From contig CALSLP010000001.1 in NCBI GenBank assembly GCA_943787225.1, positions 1,214,964 to 1,278,963 on the forward strand: DNA of 64,000 nt, given 5' to 3'. Positions within the stretch are counted from its first letter, which is position 1, and every line of letters begins with the position of its first letter. A model generated the notes under the pieces. It saw only the letters and a list, made by a program, of their open reading frames with translations. It was not told the DNA's origin and searched no databases. A program made the translations under genes and the position numbers. Shown here piece by piece: positions 46,313-54,672 of this stretch. Source of the DNA: an uncultured Alphaproteobacteria bacterium. Lineage in GTDB: Bacteria > Pseudomonadota > Alphaproteobacteria > MPNO01 > UBA2964.

Positions 46313-47008
46313 ATGATTGGATTTGAACAGGACGGCAGAGTCGGGCGCTTGTTTTTGCAGCGCGCATCGCATGCCAACGCCTTCACCTCTGAAATGCTGA
46401 GCCGGACGGCGGAGATTCTTGAGACCGCGCCGGGCGAAAGCGATGTCATCGTTATCCACGCTGTGGGCGATGACTTCTCCTTGGGTCGTGATCGCGAAGA
46501 ACCGAAACATCCCGGTGGTCCCTATGCGGGATTTAGCGAGATTAGCCGCGTTAATGCCGCCTTTGCCGCCTTTCCCGGCATCGTGGTGACGGCCATTAAG
46601 GGCCGCGCCTTTGGCTTTGGTCTTGGTCTGGCGATGCGCTCTGATATCGCAATCGCCGCGCATGATGCCCGGTTTATGCTGGATGAGGTCAGCCTTGGTT
46701 TTCCACCGATGTTCCTGATGGAAGTCATCCATGAGCATCTGCCGCCGAAGCGCGCACTCGATCTGATCCTGTCCAGTCGCGAATTTGACGCGGTAGAAGC
46801 ACTCGATATTGGGTTGCTGTCGCGGGTAGTCCCTGCCGACCGGCTTGAAGCGGAAGTCGATGAATTTGTGGCCACGCTCAGCAGCCGTAATGCTGATGTT
46901 CTTAAAAGCTGTAAGTCTTATTTGGCGGCGATCAAACAAATGCCTGCCGCTGCTCGGCCAAATAATGCGTTGGTCGAACAGGCCAGGTTCGCCCTGGATC
47001 ATCATTGA
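46313..47008 (+). CDS. Enoyl-CoA hydratase/isomerase family protein
   Basis: A 231-residue crotonase-fold protein. The first oxyanion loop is visible as HAVGDDFSLGRDRE near residue 50 and the second as GRAFGFGLGLAMRSDIAIA near residue 100. The usual second catalytic Glu is at DEVSLGFPP. It is slightly shorter than typical members (about 255-260) and lacks the last helices. The stop overlaps the Rieske dioxygenase alpha gene by 4 bases, so this enzyme probably acts in the same aromatic or acyl-CoA route. Confidence 0.88.
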   Translation: MIGFEQDGRVGRLFLQRASHANAFTSEMLSRTAEILETAPGESDVIVIHAVGDDFSLGRDREEPKHPGGPYAGFSEISRVNAAFAAFPGIVVTAIKGRAFGFGLGLAMRSDIAIAAHDARFMLDEVSLGFPPMFLMEVIHEHLPPKRALDLILSSREFDAVEALDIGLLSRVVPADRLEAEVDEFVATLSSRNADVLKSCKSYLAAIKQMPAAARPNNALVEQARFALDHH

Positions 47009-48231
47009 TGGGCGAGGCTCTGCTCAGCTGGCCCGACGGCAATGACCGGGTTCCTTATTGGATCTATACCGATCAGGGTAATTACGAGCGCGAGCTTGAG
47101 AAAATCTTTTATGGCCCGGTCTGGAACTATGTCGGGCTGGAATGCGAAATACCGAACTCCGGTGATTTTAAACGCACGCAGATTGGTGACCAGTCGATCA
47201 TTGTGGTGCGCGATGCCGAGGGTGGCGTAAACGCGCTGGTCAATCGCTGCGCTCATCGTGGAGTTAAACTTTGTGAACAGGATAAGGGCTCGTTTAGCGA
47301 GATCATGTGTCCCTATCACCAGTGGACCTATGATCTGAAAGGTAATTTGCAGGGTGTGCCGTTTCACCGAGGGGTGAAAGGCAATGGCGGGATGCCGGCG
47401 GATTTCTCGATGGCTGATAACGGACTGGATGTACTGAAAGTGCATGTCAGAAATGGCGGCATCTTCGCGACAATGTCCGATGAGACGCCGTCGTTTGAAT
47501 CCTGTATGGGGGAGCGCATTCTCGGTTATTACGATCGTGAACTTGATGGCCGAACGCTTAGTCTGCTTGGCCATTCGCGGCAACGCATCGGCGCCAACTG
47601 GAAGCTAATGCTCGAGAATATCAAGGACACGCATCATGCGAGCCTGTTGCATGTGTTCTTTGTGACGTTTGGTCTGTTTCGCGTCGATAACGACTCGCGG
47701 GTTGAGATGGATGATACCGGGCTGCACACGGCGCTGAGCTCGATCCGGGGCAAGCAGGAACTGAATGACGGCACCGCCCAGATGCGGTCTTTCGATTCCG
47801 ATCTGGCCCTCAATGATCCCAATCTGCTGGATGTCGTGCGCGAGTTTCCCGGCGACGAGACGGTCGTGATGCAGACGCTATGGCCCAACGTGATCCTGCA
47901 GCAGCAATCGAATACGCTGGCGACGCGCCAAATCGTGCCGAAGGGGCCCAATGCCTTTGAGCTGCACTGGACCTTCTTTGGTTATGAAGATGATGATGAA
48001 GAGATGACCGCGCGGCGCCTACGGCAGGCTAATCTCATGGGCCCCGCCGGGCTGGTGTCCATGGATGATGGACAGATACTGGAGCGCACTCAGGAAGGAA
48101 TCCTGGCCCATCCTGATGAACAAGGCGTGGTTGAACTTGGTGGGCGCGACACTGATGACGCTGATCACATGGTGACCGAAGTGGCGCTGCGTGCATTTTA
48201 TAAAGGCTATCGCAAGGTGATGGGACTATGA
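47005..48231 (+). CDS. Aromatic-ring-hydroxylating dioxygenase alpha subunit
   Basis: A 408-residue Rieske oxygenase large subunit. The 2Fe-2S ligands are Cys81-x-His83 (CAHRG) and Cys101-x2-His104 (CPYHQW). The mononuclear-iron site is in ENIKDTHHASLLH near residue 205 (D-x2-H-x4-H pattern). The first third is the Rieske domain and the remainder the catalytic domain. The beta subunit overlaps by 4 bases. The layout is like anthranilate, benzoate or salicylate dioxygenases; no reductase or ferredoxin gene lies here, so electron supply is encoded elsewhere. Confidence 0.94.
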   Translation: MMGEALLSWPDGNDRVPYWIYTDQGNYERELEKIFYGPVWNYVGLECEIPNSGDFKRTQIGDQSIIVVRDAEGGVNALVNRCAHRGVKLCEQDKGSFSEIMCPYHQWTYDLKGNLQGVPFHRGVKGNGGMPADFSMADNGLDVLKVHVRNGGIFATMSDETPSFESCMGERILGYYDRELDGRTLSLLGHSRQRIGANWKLMLENIKDTHHASLLHVFFVTFGLFRVDNDSRVEMDDTGLHTALSSIRGKQELNDGTAQMRSFDSDLALNDPNLLDVVREFPGDETVVMQTLWPNVILQQQSNTLATRQIVPKGPNAFELHWTFFGYEDDDEEMTARRLRQANLMGPAGLVSMDDGQILERTQEGILAHPDEQGVVELGGRDTDDADHMVTEVALRAFYKGYRKVMGL

Positions 48232-48701
48232 CTATATCGCCTGAACTACGCAGTGAGATCGAATATCTGGTCAATTGCTATGCGCTGGCTATAGACGATG
48301 GCGAGCTAGAACGTTGGCCAGAGTTTTTTGCATCGGATTGTCTGTATAAAATTATCGCCAAGGAAAATTTCGACAGCGGATTACCGCTTGGCCTGTTGCT
48401 GTGTGACTCGCAAGGTATGCTCCAGGATCGGATGGAGGCTTTCTCGAAACTCAACGTGTTTGGACCCCGTAGTTGGCGGCACATGTTAGGGGCAGTTCAC
48501 GCGACAGGTTCTGAAGCAGAAATTGTGGCGCGGACGAGTTTTGTGATTTTCGAAACACTGGCCGGAAAGGATACTCACATCCTGTGCGCTGGTGAATATC
48601 GCGATATCATTATTCGCGAAGACGGAATGCTAAAATTCCGCGAGCGGCTTTGTGTTTACGATACAACAATGATCCCGAATTCTATCGTCCGGCCGATTTA
48701 A
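48228..48701 (+). CDS. Aromatic-ring-hydroxylating dioxygenase beta subunit
   Basis: A 157-residue small subunit of the SnoaL-like alpha+beta barrel fold. The conserved N-terminal helix YLVNCYALAIDDGELERWPEFF and the strand pair LCAGEYRDIIIRED with RERLCVYDT are typical. It is structural and sits beneath the catalytic alpha subunit in an alpha3beta3 hexamer. Coupled to alpha by a 4-base overlap. It ends a run of three genes starting with the enoyl-CoA hydratase. Confidence 0.93.
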   Translation: MTISPELRSEIEYLVNCYALAIDDGELERWPEFFASDCLYKIIAKENFDSGLPLGLLLCDSQGMLQDRMEAFSKLNVFGPRSWRHMLGAVHATGSEAEIVARTSFVIFETLAGKDTHILCAGEYRDIIIREDGMLKFRERLCVYDTTMIPNSIVRPI

Positions 48702-48864
48702 TCGGCAATCAGCATTAGTTGTCGTGACAAGGTAAATTTCTCGTAATGATGTTGGACGTTGACAGCGATAGGATTGTGGGTGTCCAGTGATTTTTGCTTT
48801 CACAAATTGCCCTTAATTTGGCATGCGCATGGTGCGTTGATAGAAAACGAAATCGGAGGGGTCA

Positions 48865-49980
48865 TTGAAATTTCGGCTTGTATTCGTGCTGTCTTTATTG
48901 GTGATCGGCCTTCAGCCGGCGCTCGCACAGGAAGATCCAAATAACCCCGATGAGATCGGACCTACGGTACTCGGAGATTTCTTTAAGAAAATATTCGATA
49001 CGGAAGCATTGGATAAAGGCGAGAAAAAAGAAGATGTTGTCTCGTCCCCCGCCGCAACGACTACCCAAAACAAATCCGATCCAACAAGTGACAGGTTAAG
49101 TTTTCGGTCTGCTCTTGGCCAGGTGATGGAGTCGAGTAAGACCGGGAATCTGAATCATTGGCAAAACCCCGTTACAAAGGTTCATGGCACGATCACGCCA
49201 ACCCGTACGGTCATGAGTGGGGGGAAGCCGTGTAGGGAGTATGACAGCACTTGGATCACGAGCGGCAAGACAGTAGCGTATGTCGGAGTCGCCTGCCGTA
49301 CGAGAAAAGGGCAGTGGCCAATCCGGGAAGAAAAAGAAGTAGCTGCTACGGCAGATACACCTTGGGTGTCTCCTGATGCCAATGGTTCAACTGCATCGGG
49401 GACCGAACCCCAACCTATCGATAGCGCCCCGGACACTCAATCAGGCGATAACAAGACGGGAACCTCAGCTGGTCCTACGGATGCACCAAGCCACGTAAAA
49501 GATGCGAAAGGGTTAGTTGATAGCGTTCAATCCCTGTTTAAAGATTTAGGACGTGGTAATCATGGTGCTCCTCAGCAACAGGGTAACAATCCTGCCCCTC
49601 AGTCTGATACCGGCGATCAGAATTCGGGTGATGCTGCGCCGTTCGATCCCTCTGCGCCTAACGATCAGGCATCGGGTAATACACCGCCATTTGATTTCTC
49701 TGCGCCCAATGATCAGGCTTCGGGTGATACTGCGCCATTTGATCCCTCTGCGCCCAATGATCAGGCATTGGATAATACGGCATCATTTGATCCCTCTGCA
49801 CCCAACGATCAGGCGCCGGATAGCGATACCCGGCCTCTTGTCGAGAACGTAATTCAAACGCCCCCCCTCCTACTGCTCACCGTCCTCCACCGCGCGTGCG
49901 GGTCTTTCAGGCACCAAAATTCAACCGGGTGGTTTTGCATCAGAGCCGTGGTGTCATCCAGATACACTTTCATTCAGTAA
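48865..49980 (+). CDS. Secreted repeat protein, N-terminal part (COG4520-like domain plus acidic repeats)
   Basis: The TTG start at 48865 follows GGAGGGG and gives a signal peptide ending near LAQ (residue 22). Residues 72-160 resemble the Rickettsia-type surface-antigen (COG4520) domain: GQVMESSKTGNLNHWQNP, then TITPTRTVMSGGKPCREYDS and VGVACRTRKGQWPI. A Ser/Thr/Pro linker and four 16-residue acidic repeats follow. After VIQTP at the C7 run near 49861-49867 the frame becomes nonsense and stops at 49980, while the protein continues in the frame ending at 50771. One additional C would give a single 635-residue protein. Function unknown; cell-surface location is likely. Confidence 0.72.
   Translation: MKFRLVFVLSLLVIGLQPALAQEDPNNPDEIGPTVLGDFFKKIFDTEALDKGEKKEDVVSSPAATTTQNKSDPTSDRLSFRSALGQVMESSKTGNLNHWQNPVTKVHGTITPTRTVMSGGKPCREYDSTWITSGKTVAYVGVACRTRKGQWPIREEKEVAATADTPWVSPDANGSTASGTEPQPIDSAPDTQSGDNKTGTSAGPTDAPSHVKDAKGLVDSVQSLFKDLGRGNHGAPQQQGNNPAPQSDTGDQNSGDAAPFDPSAPNDQASGNTPPFDFSAPNDQASGDTAPFDPSAPNDQALDNTASFDPSAPNDQAPDSDTRPLVENVIQTPPLLLLTVLHRACGSFRHQNSTGWFCIRAVVSSRYTFIQ
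49615..49833 (+). repeat. Tandem 48-base coding repeats
   Basis: Four full units starting at 49615, 49663, 49711 and 49759, then a partial unit, each begin with GATCAG and encode DQ(A)SG-T-PFDPSAPN variants. They are in frame and differ by a few substitutions, so they are diverged duplications. Such tracts can change copy number by slippage. Confidence 0.9.
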
Positions 49981-50771
49981 GGGGTGCCCAAAAATATCAG
50001 GCACGCCTTGTTGGCCCCCGTCATCGAACATTCTGGAAGCGTGACCTGAGAACGCCGACTGTTACAATTGGCCCTAAATTAACCCGAAGACTGAAGGACC
50101 GGTTTCGTGGTCAGCCGGGACGGGTATCGGTGCGGGCGATGGTCGCTGGAAAATGGGGGCCGTGGTCTGCAATCAAAAGTGTTGCTCTCCCAAGGAGCCC
50201 ACAAGTGCGGCAGGCGCGGACACAAGGTGATGTTCGTAGACCGAAAAATATCCCCCGACGTGGAACTCCAAACACACGTAACCCACGCTATGGCAACCGG
50301 ACCGCAAACCCGACCACGCCTCGACAGGCAGGCGGGACACGATCGTATCGTTTCTCTGCCTATCTCGTTGTTCTTGCCCAGGGAAGGGGCGAGCCCGGAA
50401 AAACAAGTGAATATAAGGGTTTTGTCTTTGCAGCCCTTTGTCATCGCGGGAAACAGGTCACGTCAACCGTACGGGTCATGCGGCGTAGGGATAAAACCTG
50501 GAATGCAAAAAGGCGAACGCGATCCGGAACGAAAAGCGCAACGTGGCGTCTTAGTGGCCGGCAGTTCTCCGAAGGGCGCGTTGCCGTTTGGGGTAGCATT
50601 ACAGAGAAGGACACCGGAAAAAATACGACCCTACGGGGCCCGGCGAAGCAGGTTTCGGTGGCCTGTCGAAGCGGCAAAGCTGCATCAAAGCGAAAAGGCG
50701 GAGCAACGTTCAGTGCGCGGGCCGGTGATCGTATTCAGCTGAATTGGCATCTCTCACCAGCGAAGCGGTAA
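49896..50771 (+). CDS. Secreted repeat protein, C-terminal part (FN3-like domain plus basic region)
   Basis: This 291-residue frame (GTG at 49896) continues the protein begun at 48865; upstream in the same frame lie the Pro-rich codons PPPTAHRPPPRV. Residues 8-100 look like a fibronectin-III or Ig-type domain: HFHSVRGAQKYQARLVG, later VSVRAMVAGKWGPWS. A very basic linker with many Arg/Thr/Pro (about 105-145) and a second beta-rich region ending in QLNWHLSPAKR follow. It has no signal peptide of its own, which supports a frameshift at the C7 run rather than a separate gene. Confidence 0.7.
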   Translation: MRVFQAPKFNRVVLHQSRGVIQIHFHSVRGAQKYQARLVGPRHRTFWKRDLRTPTVTIGPKLTRRLKDRFRGQPGRVSVRAMVAGKWGPWSAIKSVALPRSPQVRQARTQGDVRRPKNIPRRGTPNTRNPRYGNRTANPTTPRQAGGTRSYRFSAYLVVLAQGRGEPGKTSEYKGFVFAALCHRGKQVTSTVRVMRRRDKTWNAKRRTRSGTKSATWRLSGRQFSEGRVAVWGSITEKDTGKNTTLRGPAKQVSVACRSGKAASKRKGGATFSARAGDRIQLNWHLSPAKR

Positions 50772-50849
50772 CATCGCTATTTCTCCGTAATTCGTCGATG
50801 AGTGTTGCTTGAACTTGGCAGGGTGGCAGGGGATGAGTATACATCGCCG

Positions 50850-52025
50850 ATGTCTCATTTTGATGTCACTATTATCGGCGCCGGTGCCGCCGGGCTGATG
50901 TGTGCGGCGGAAGCTAACCGCCGGGGCCGCCGCGTATTGCTTCTCGATCAGGCGGAAAAGATCGCCCAGAAGATTTTTATCTCGGGCGGTGGGCGCTGTA
51001 ACTTCACCAATCTCTACGCCTCGCCGGAAGATTTTCTGTCGGCCAATCCGCGCTTTTGTGTCTCGGCGCTCGCGCGCTACACCCAGCATGATTTCATCGC
51101 GCTGGTCGAGCAATACGACATCGAATGGCATGAGCGCGATCACGGCCAGCTCTTCTGTCTCGGTCCGGCCAAGCAGATCATCGATATGCTGCTTGCCGAA
51201 GCACAGGGCACCGACATTCAGACAGCGGTGAGTGTGACGGACATATCACGAGACGATGCCGGCGAATTCACCGTGGCAACGGATCGCGGAGATTTCACCT
51301 CGGAAGCTTTGGTTATTGCGACCGGCGGGCCGTCGATCCCCAAGATGGGGTCGAGCATTTTTGGCTATCAGATCGCCAAGCAGTTTGGCCTGAAGCTGGT
51401 TGAGCCCCGCGCCGGGTTGGTGCCTCTGACGTTTGATGCTGAAACGCTGGCGCGGCTCGATGGATTGTCGGGCATTTCCGTCGATGCTCGGGTGACCCTT
51501 GGCAAGGTCCAGTTTACCGAAGGGCTGCTCTTTACCCATCGGGGGCTCAGCGGGCCGGTGATATTGCAAATCTCCTCCTATTGGCGCCCCGGCGATACCA
51601 TTACGGTCGATCTGCTGCCGGAAATCGACTTGTTCGAGCATTTAAAAGAAGCCAAACAAAGCCAGCCGAAAAAGGATGTCGTCTCTATCCTGGGCACTCT
51701 CTTGCCGTCGCGGCTCGCGCAGCGCATGACCGGCTGGACGGACAGTAACGGACGGCTGGCGGACATGCCGGATAGAACGCTGCAACGACTCGCTGATCAC
51801 ATTAATCGCTGGCAGGTCACGCCTGATGGTTCGCAAGGTCTGCGCACCGCGGAAGTCACTGTCGGCGGCGTTGATACCAACGAGCTGTCATCCCAGACCA
51901 TGGAAGCTCGCAACGCGCCGGGCCTATATTTCATTGGCGAATGCGTCGACGTCACTGGCCATCTTGGCGGGTTCAACTTCCAATGGGCCTGGGCATCCGG
52001 CTATGCCTGTGGCCAGGTTGTTTGA
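50850..52025 (+). CDS. NAD(P)/FAD-dependent oxidoreductase, HI0933/BaiN family
   Basis: A 391-residue flavoprotein. The N-terminal FAD loop VTIIGAGAAGLMCAAEA is followed by LLLDQAEKIAQKIFISGGGRCNFTN, the family's signature. The C-terminal GECVDVTGHLGGFNFQWAWASGYACG is also diagnostic. I chose ATG 50850 because it gives the usual short lead MSHFDVTII; the frame open to 50802 adds an unrelated N-tail. BaiN-type members reduce bile-acid or other enones in some bacteria, but most relatives have no known substrate. Confidence 0.93.
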   Translation: MSHFDVTIIGAGAAGLMCAAEANRRGRRVLLLDQAEKIAQKIFISGGGRCNFTNLYASPEDFLSANPRFCVSALARYTQHDFIALVEQYDIEWHERDHGQLFCLGPAKQIIDMLLAEAQGTDIQTAVSVTDISRDDAGEFTVATDRGDFTSEALVIATGGPSIPKMGSSIFGYQIAKQFGLKLVEPRAGLVPLTFDAETLARLDGLSGISVDARVTLGKVQFTEGLLFTHRGLSGPVILQISSYWRPGDTITVDLLPEIDLFEHLKEAKQSQPKKDVVSILGTLLPSRLAQRMTGWTDSNGRLADMPDRTLQRLADHINRWQVTPDGSQGLRTAEVTVGGVDTNELSSQTMEARNAPGLYFIGECVDVTGHLGGFNFQWAWASGYACGQVV

Positions 52026-52066
52026 TGAACCGCCCGTCATTGAGTAGGGTGTGGCCGATTTAACGA

Positions 52067-52696
52067 TTGAACTTGGAAAAGAGACTCGTGCTTGTGAGCG
52101 TTGTTCGCCTAATCATTGTGTCAGGTCTTATTGGGGCGCTGGTCGCCTGCACCGGATCGGAAAAGATGGCGCCATCTGTGGCAAAATCCACAGCGGATGT
52201 TTCGACGCAGGGGAAGAAAAAGGTAACAAGGCAAAACGCGCCCCAAAAATCACCCATTCCGAAAATAGTGTCCGCTAACCGACACCTTGAATGTGTGCCT
52301 TATGCCCGCGCTCAGACCAAGATCAGCCTGCGCGGCAATGCCTGGACCTGGTGGCGAGGCGCGAAAAACCGCTATAACCGCAGCCGCACGCCGAAAGTTG
52401 GGGCGGTTCTGGTCCTGAAACGGCGGGGCAGAAGCCTCGGCCATCTTGCCGTTGTAAAACGGGTTATTGGTCCGCGTGAAATCATTGCCGATCACGCCAA
52501 TTGGCTCAACCGAGGCCGTATCCATCTTGCAACGCCGATACGCGATGTTTCGCGAAAGAATGACTGGTCCGCAGTGCGGGTCTGGTACACGCCGGGCAAG
52601 ACTTTGGGGAGATCAACATACCCGGCTTATGGCTTCATCCATCCGAAGGTGCGGGCCGCGTCGGTCAGTGGACTGGCGGTCGGGCGTCACCGGTGA
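52067..52696 (+). CDS. CHAP-domain lipoprotein
   Basis: The 209-residue product has a signal sequence with a lipobox LVAC (Cys near residue 28), so it should be lipid-anchored in the periplasm. A Lys-rich spacer is followed by a CHAP domain with catalytic-type Cys in LECVPYAR, His in LGHLAVVKRV and the segment DHANWLNRGRI. CHAP amidases cleave peptidoglycan peptides. TTG 52067 is the longest start; GTG 52088 with GGAAAAGAG just before it is also plausible. It follows the flavoprotein by 41 bases and precedes an MFS carrier. Confidence 0.83.
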   Translation: MNLEKRLVLVSVVRLIIVSGLIGALVACTGSEKMAPSVAKSTADVSTQGKKKVTRQNAPQKSPIPKIVSANRHLECVPYARAQTKISLRGNAWTWWRGAKNRYNRSRTPKVGAVLVLKRRGRSLGHLAVVKRVIGPREIIADHANWLNRGRIHLATPIRDVSRKNDWSAVRVWYTPGKTLGRSTYPAYGFIHPKVRAASVSGLAVGRHR

Positions 52697-52786
52697 TTTG
52701 ACATTATCTGTTGGATCGGTTTGTTAGGCTGATACGCGCCCGGCTTTATTCAGGGCGGTTGTTTTACGATTACAGGGATTCAGTAT

Positions 52787-54034
52787 TTGGCGTCTTCGTC
52801 CATTTTTGGTGCGGCTGGCCGCGCTCTGAAACATCCGGTTTACCGGCGCTATATGATTGGCCATACGCTGTCGGCCACCGGGCGCTGGATGAAGCGCACC
52901 GCCGTCGGCTGGCTCGCCTGGGAACTCACCCACTCGGCGACCTGGCTGGGGATTGTGGCGTTCGCTGATCTGCTGCCGATGATGCTCTTTGTCATTCTGT
53001 CGGGGGCAATTGCAGACCGTGTTGGATTGATGCGCATCGTCAAGCTGAGCCAGATCCTGTCTGGCTTGATCTCGTTCGTCTTCGCAGCACTGGTGTTTAC
53101 TGATCTCATCACTATTGAGGCCATCGTTGTGCTGTCGGTCTGTTTTGGCGCGGCAGAGGCGTTGAGCCAACCGGCACGCATGGCCGCGGTTCATGACATG
53201 GTGCCGCGGGAAGATTTATCGGCGGCGATTGCCCTCGGTGGCGCCACCTTCAATGCCAGTCGCATGGTGGGACCGGCAATTGCCGGTGGGCTGATTATCT
53301 GGACCAATACCGGGGTGGTTCTTACCCTGTGCGGCGTGATTTTCTTTGGCTTCTATTTCTTGCTGCGCACAATCGAGCTGGCCGAAAGCGGTACCCGCCG
53401 GAAGCTGTCGCTTGAGCTATTCGTCGATGTCTGGCGCGGCATGCAATATGTCTATGGCCATACCAGTATCTGTTTTCTTATCACCCTGATGGTGGCGGTT
53501 AGCCTGTTCATTCGCCCGATCATGGAGCTTATGTCGGGTGTATCGGGCGAGATTTTTGATGCCGGCCCGGTCGGGCTGTCCCTGTTGCTTGGCTCGATTG
53601 GCGCCGGTGCCTTGCTGTCGAGCCTGTGGTTAGCCCGGCGTGGCGAATTGGCGGGGCTAACAAAACTGGTTACCCTGTCGATCCTTGGCTGTGGTCTTGC
53701 TTTAATGTTGGCGATGACGTTCGGTCAACTCTGGCTCGCCATGGTGTTTCTCATGGTGCTTGGTGGGTTCATGCTGATCGGTAATGTCGGCGCGCAAAGC
53801 CTCATACAGAATACCGTCGACTCCCATATTCGCGCGCGCGTTTTAAGCCTGTTTATCGTCTTCGCCCACGGCCTGCCCGCAGTCGGCGCCCTCCTGATTG
53901 GCTGGATAGCGTCCCATGCGGGTCTGCAGGTCACCCTCGCCGGTAGCGGGCTGGCGCTGGCCATAGTCTGGCTGTGGGCTCGCGTGCGCACCGCGAAGAT
54001 GGTTGCAATATTGGAGAAAACTGACTCTGATTGA
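52787..54034 (+). CDS. MFS transporter 3
   Basis: A 415-residue major-facilitator carrier with about twelve membrane segments, in the EntS/MFS_3 group. The N-half has AIADRVGLMRIVK, a motif A form, near residue 85. The segment EALSQPARMAAVHDMVPREDLSAA is typical of the group, whose members often export siderophores or drugs. TTG start at 52787. The stretch LSGLLPAVGALLIGW-like segments near the C-terminus are normal. Substrate unknown. Confidence 0.88.
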   Translation: MASSSIFGAAGRALKHPVYRRYMIGHTLSATGRWMKRTAVGWLAWELTHSATWLGIVAFADLLPMMLFVILSGAIADRVGLMRIVKLSQILSGLISFVFAALVFTDLITIEAIVVLSVCFGAAEALSQPARMAAVHDMVPREDLSAAIALGGATFNASRMVGPAIAGGLIIWTNTGVVLTLCGVIFFGFYFLLRTIELAESGTRRKLSLELFVDVWRGMQYVYGHTSICFLITLMVAVSLFIRPIMELMSGVSGEIFDAGPVGLSLLLGSIGAGALLSSLWLARRGELAGLTKLVTLSILGCGLALMLAMTFGQLWLAMVFLMVLGGFMLIGNVGAQSLIQNTVDSHIRARVLSLFIVFAHGLPAVGALLIGWIASHAGLQVTLAGSGLALAIVWLWARVRTAKMVAILEKTDSD

Positions 54035-54085
54035 TGTAACCGCCTCGTTGGTCTTACCTCTCGCTTGCCGGAAAATGGTTCGAAA

Positions 54086-54123
54086 CACAGTAATTTAACT
54101 GTGGATAACTTAAACTTTTAAGT
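54086..54123. promoter_or_regulatory. Two adjacent palindromes upstream of the lipoprotein/Hint pair
   Basis: CACAGT-AATTTA-ACTGTG (54086-54103) has perfect 6-base arms, and ACTTAAA-CT-TTTAAGT (54108-54123) perfect 7-base arms. They lie 61-98 bases before the 54184 start in an AT-rich gap. Spacing of about 20 bases centre to centre would place two dimer sites on one face of the helix, so they look like operators; this is inference. Confidence 0.45.
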
Positions 54124-54183
54124 AGAACGACATCATCCCCTCTCTATTATTATAATCACTCGTTTGCGTGTGGGAGATTCAGT

Positions 54184-54645
54184 TTGTTGAAAGCCATAGT
54201 GATCGCGGCTACGGCTGTTTTTTTATCCAGCTGTGTAATTGAACCTAGTTATCAAGTGCCACATCATCTTTCGTCTCAGCTGGTCGTCGGATCAGATAAT
54301 AAGTTTCCTGACGTCGACATTTCGAGCTGCGGTAACGTACCCCCTCGCATAGGTCCGATGGACCGCAAAATGTTTCACGGATTTGACTATATTGGACCCG
54401 GGGTCGTGAAGTGCATTGTCAGAAAGAGGACCGAGAAGATCCAGTGCAAACCGAATTTCCTCGAATTTTTACGTTCGAATGGCGTTATTTGTAACGGATA
54501 TAATTGTGGGGGTAATGCCATTACATTCGACCCAAAGGAAAAACAGATTTCTTGGATCATTTCATTCCACATGAAGTTAGACCCAAATTTATGCATTTCA
54601 GATTTGGATGCATCTTTTACATACAAACCCAGAGGGTCCTATTAA
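54184..54645 (+). CDS. Putative lipoprotein of unknown function
   Basis: The 153-residue product starts at tandem TTG codons (54184) and has a short signal sequence with lipobox LSSC (Cys about residue 17). The mature part has at least six Cys, for example VDISSCGN, VKCIVR, QCKPN and ICNGYNCGGN, so disulfides are likely. I recognise no family. Base composition is clearly more AT-rich than the flanking metabolic genes. It lies 27 bases before the Hint-domain gene on the same strand, suggesting they work together. Confidence 0.65.
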   Translation: MLKAIVIAATAVFLSSCVIEPSYQVPHHLSSQLVVGSDNKFPDVDISSCGNVPPRIGPMDRKMFHGFDYIGPGVVKCIVRKRTEKIQCKPNFLEFLRSNGVICNGYNCGGNAITFDPKEKQISWIISFHMKLDPNLCISDLDASFTYKPRGSY

Positions 54646-54672
54646 CGAGGCCTATGTTGAAGAGACGAAGTC

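Noticed and set aside
49615..49833. Possible CRISPR array
   Set aside because: The repeats are contiguous, in frame, without unique spacers, and encode a clear acidic repeat.
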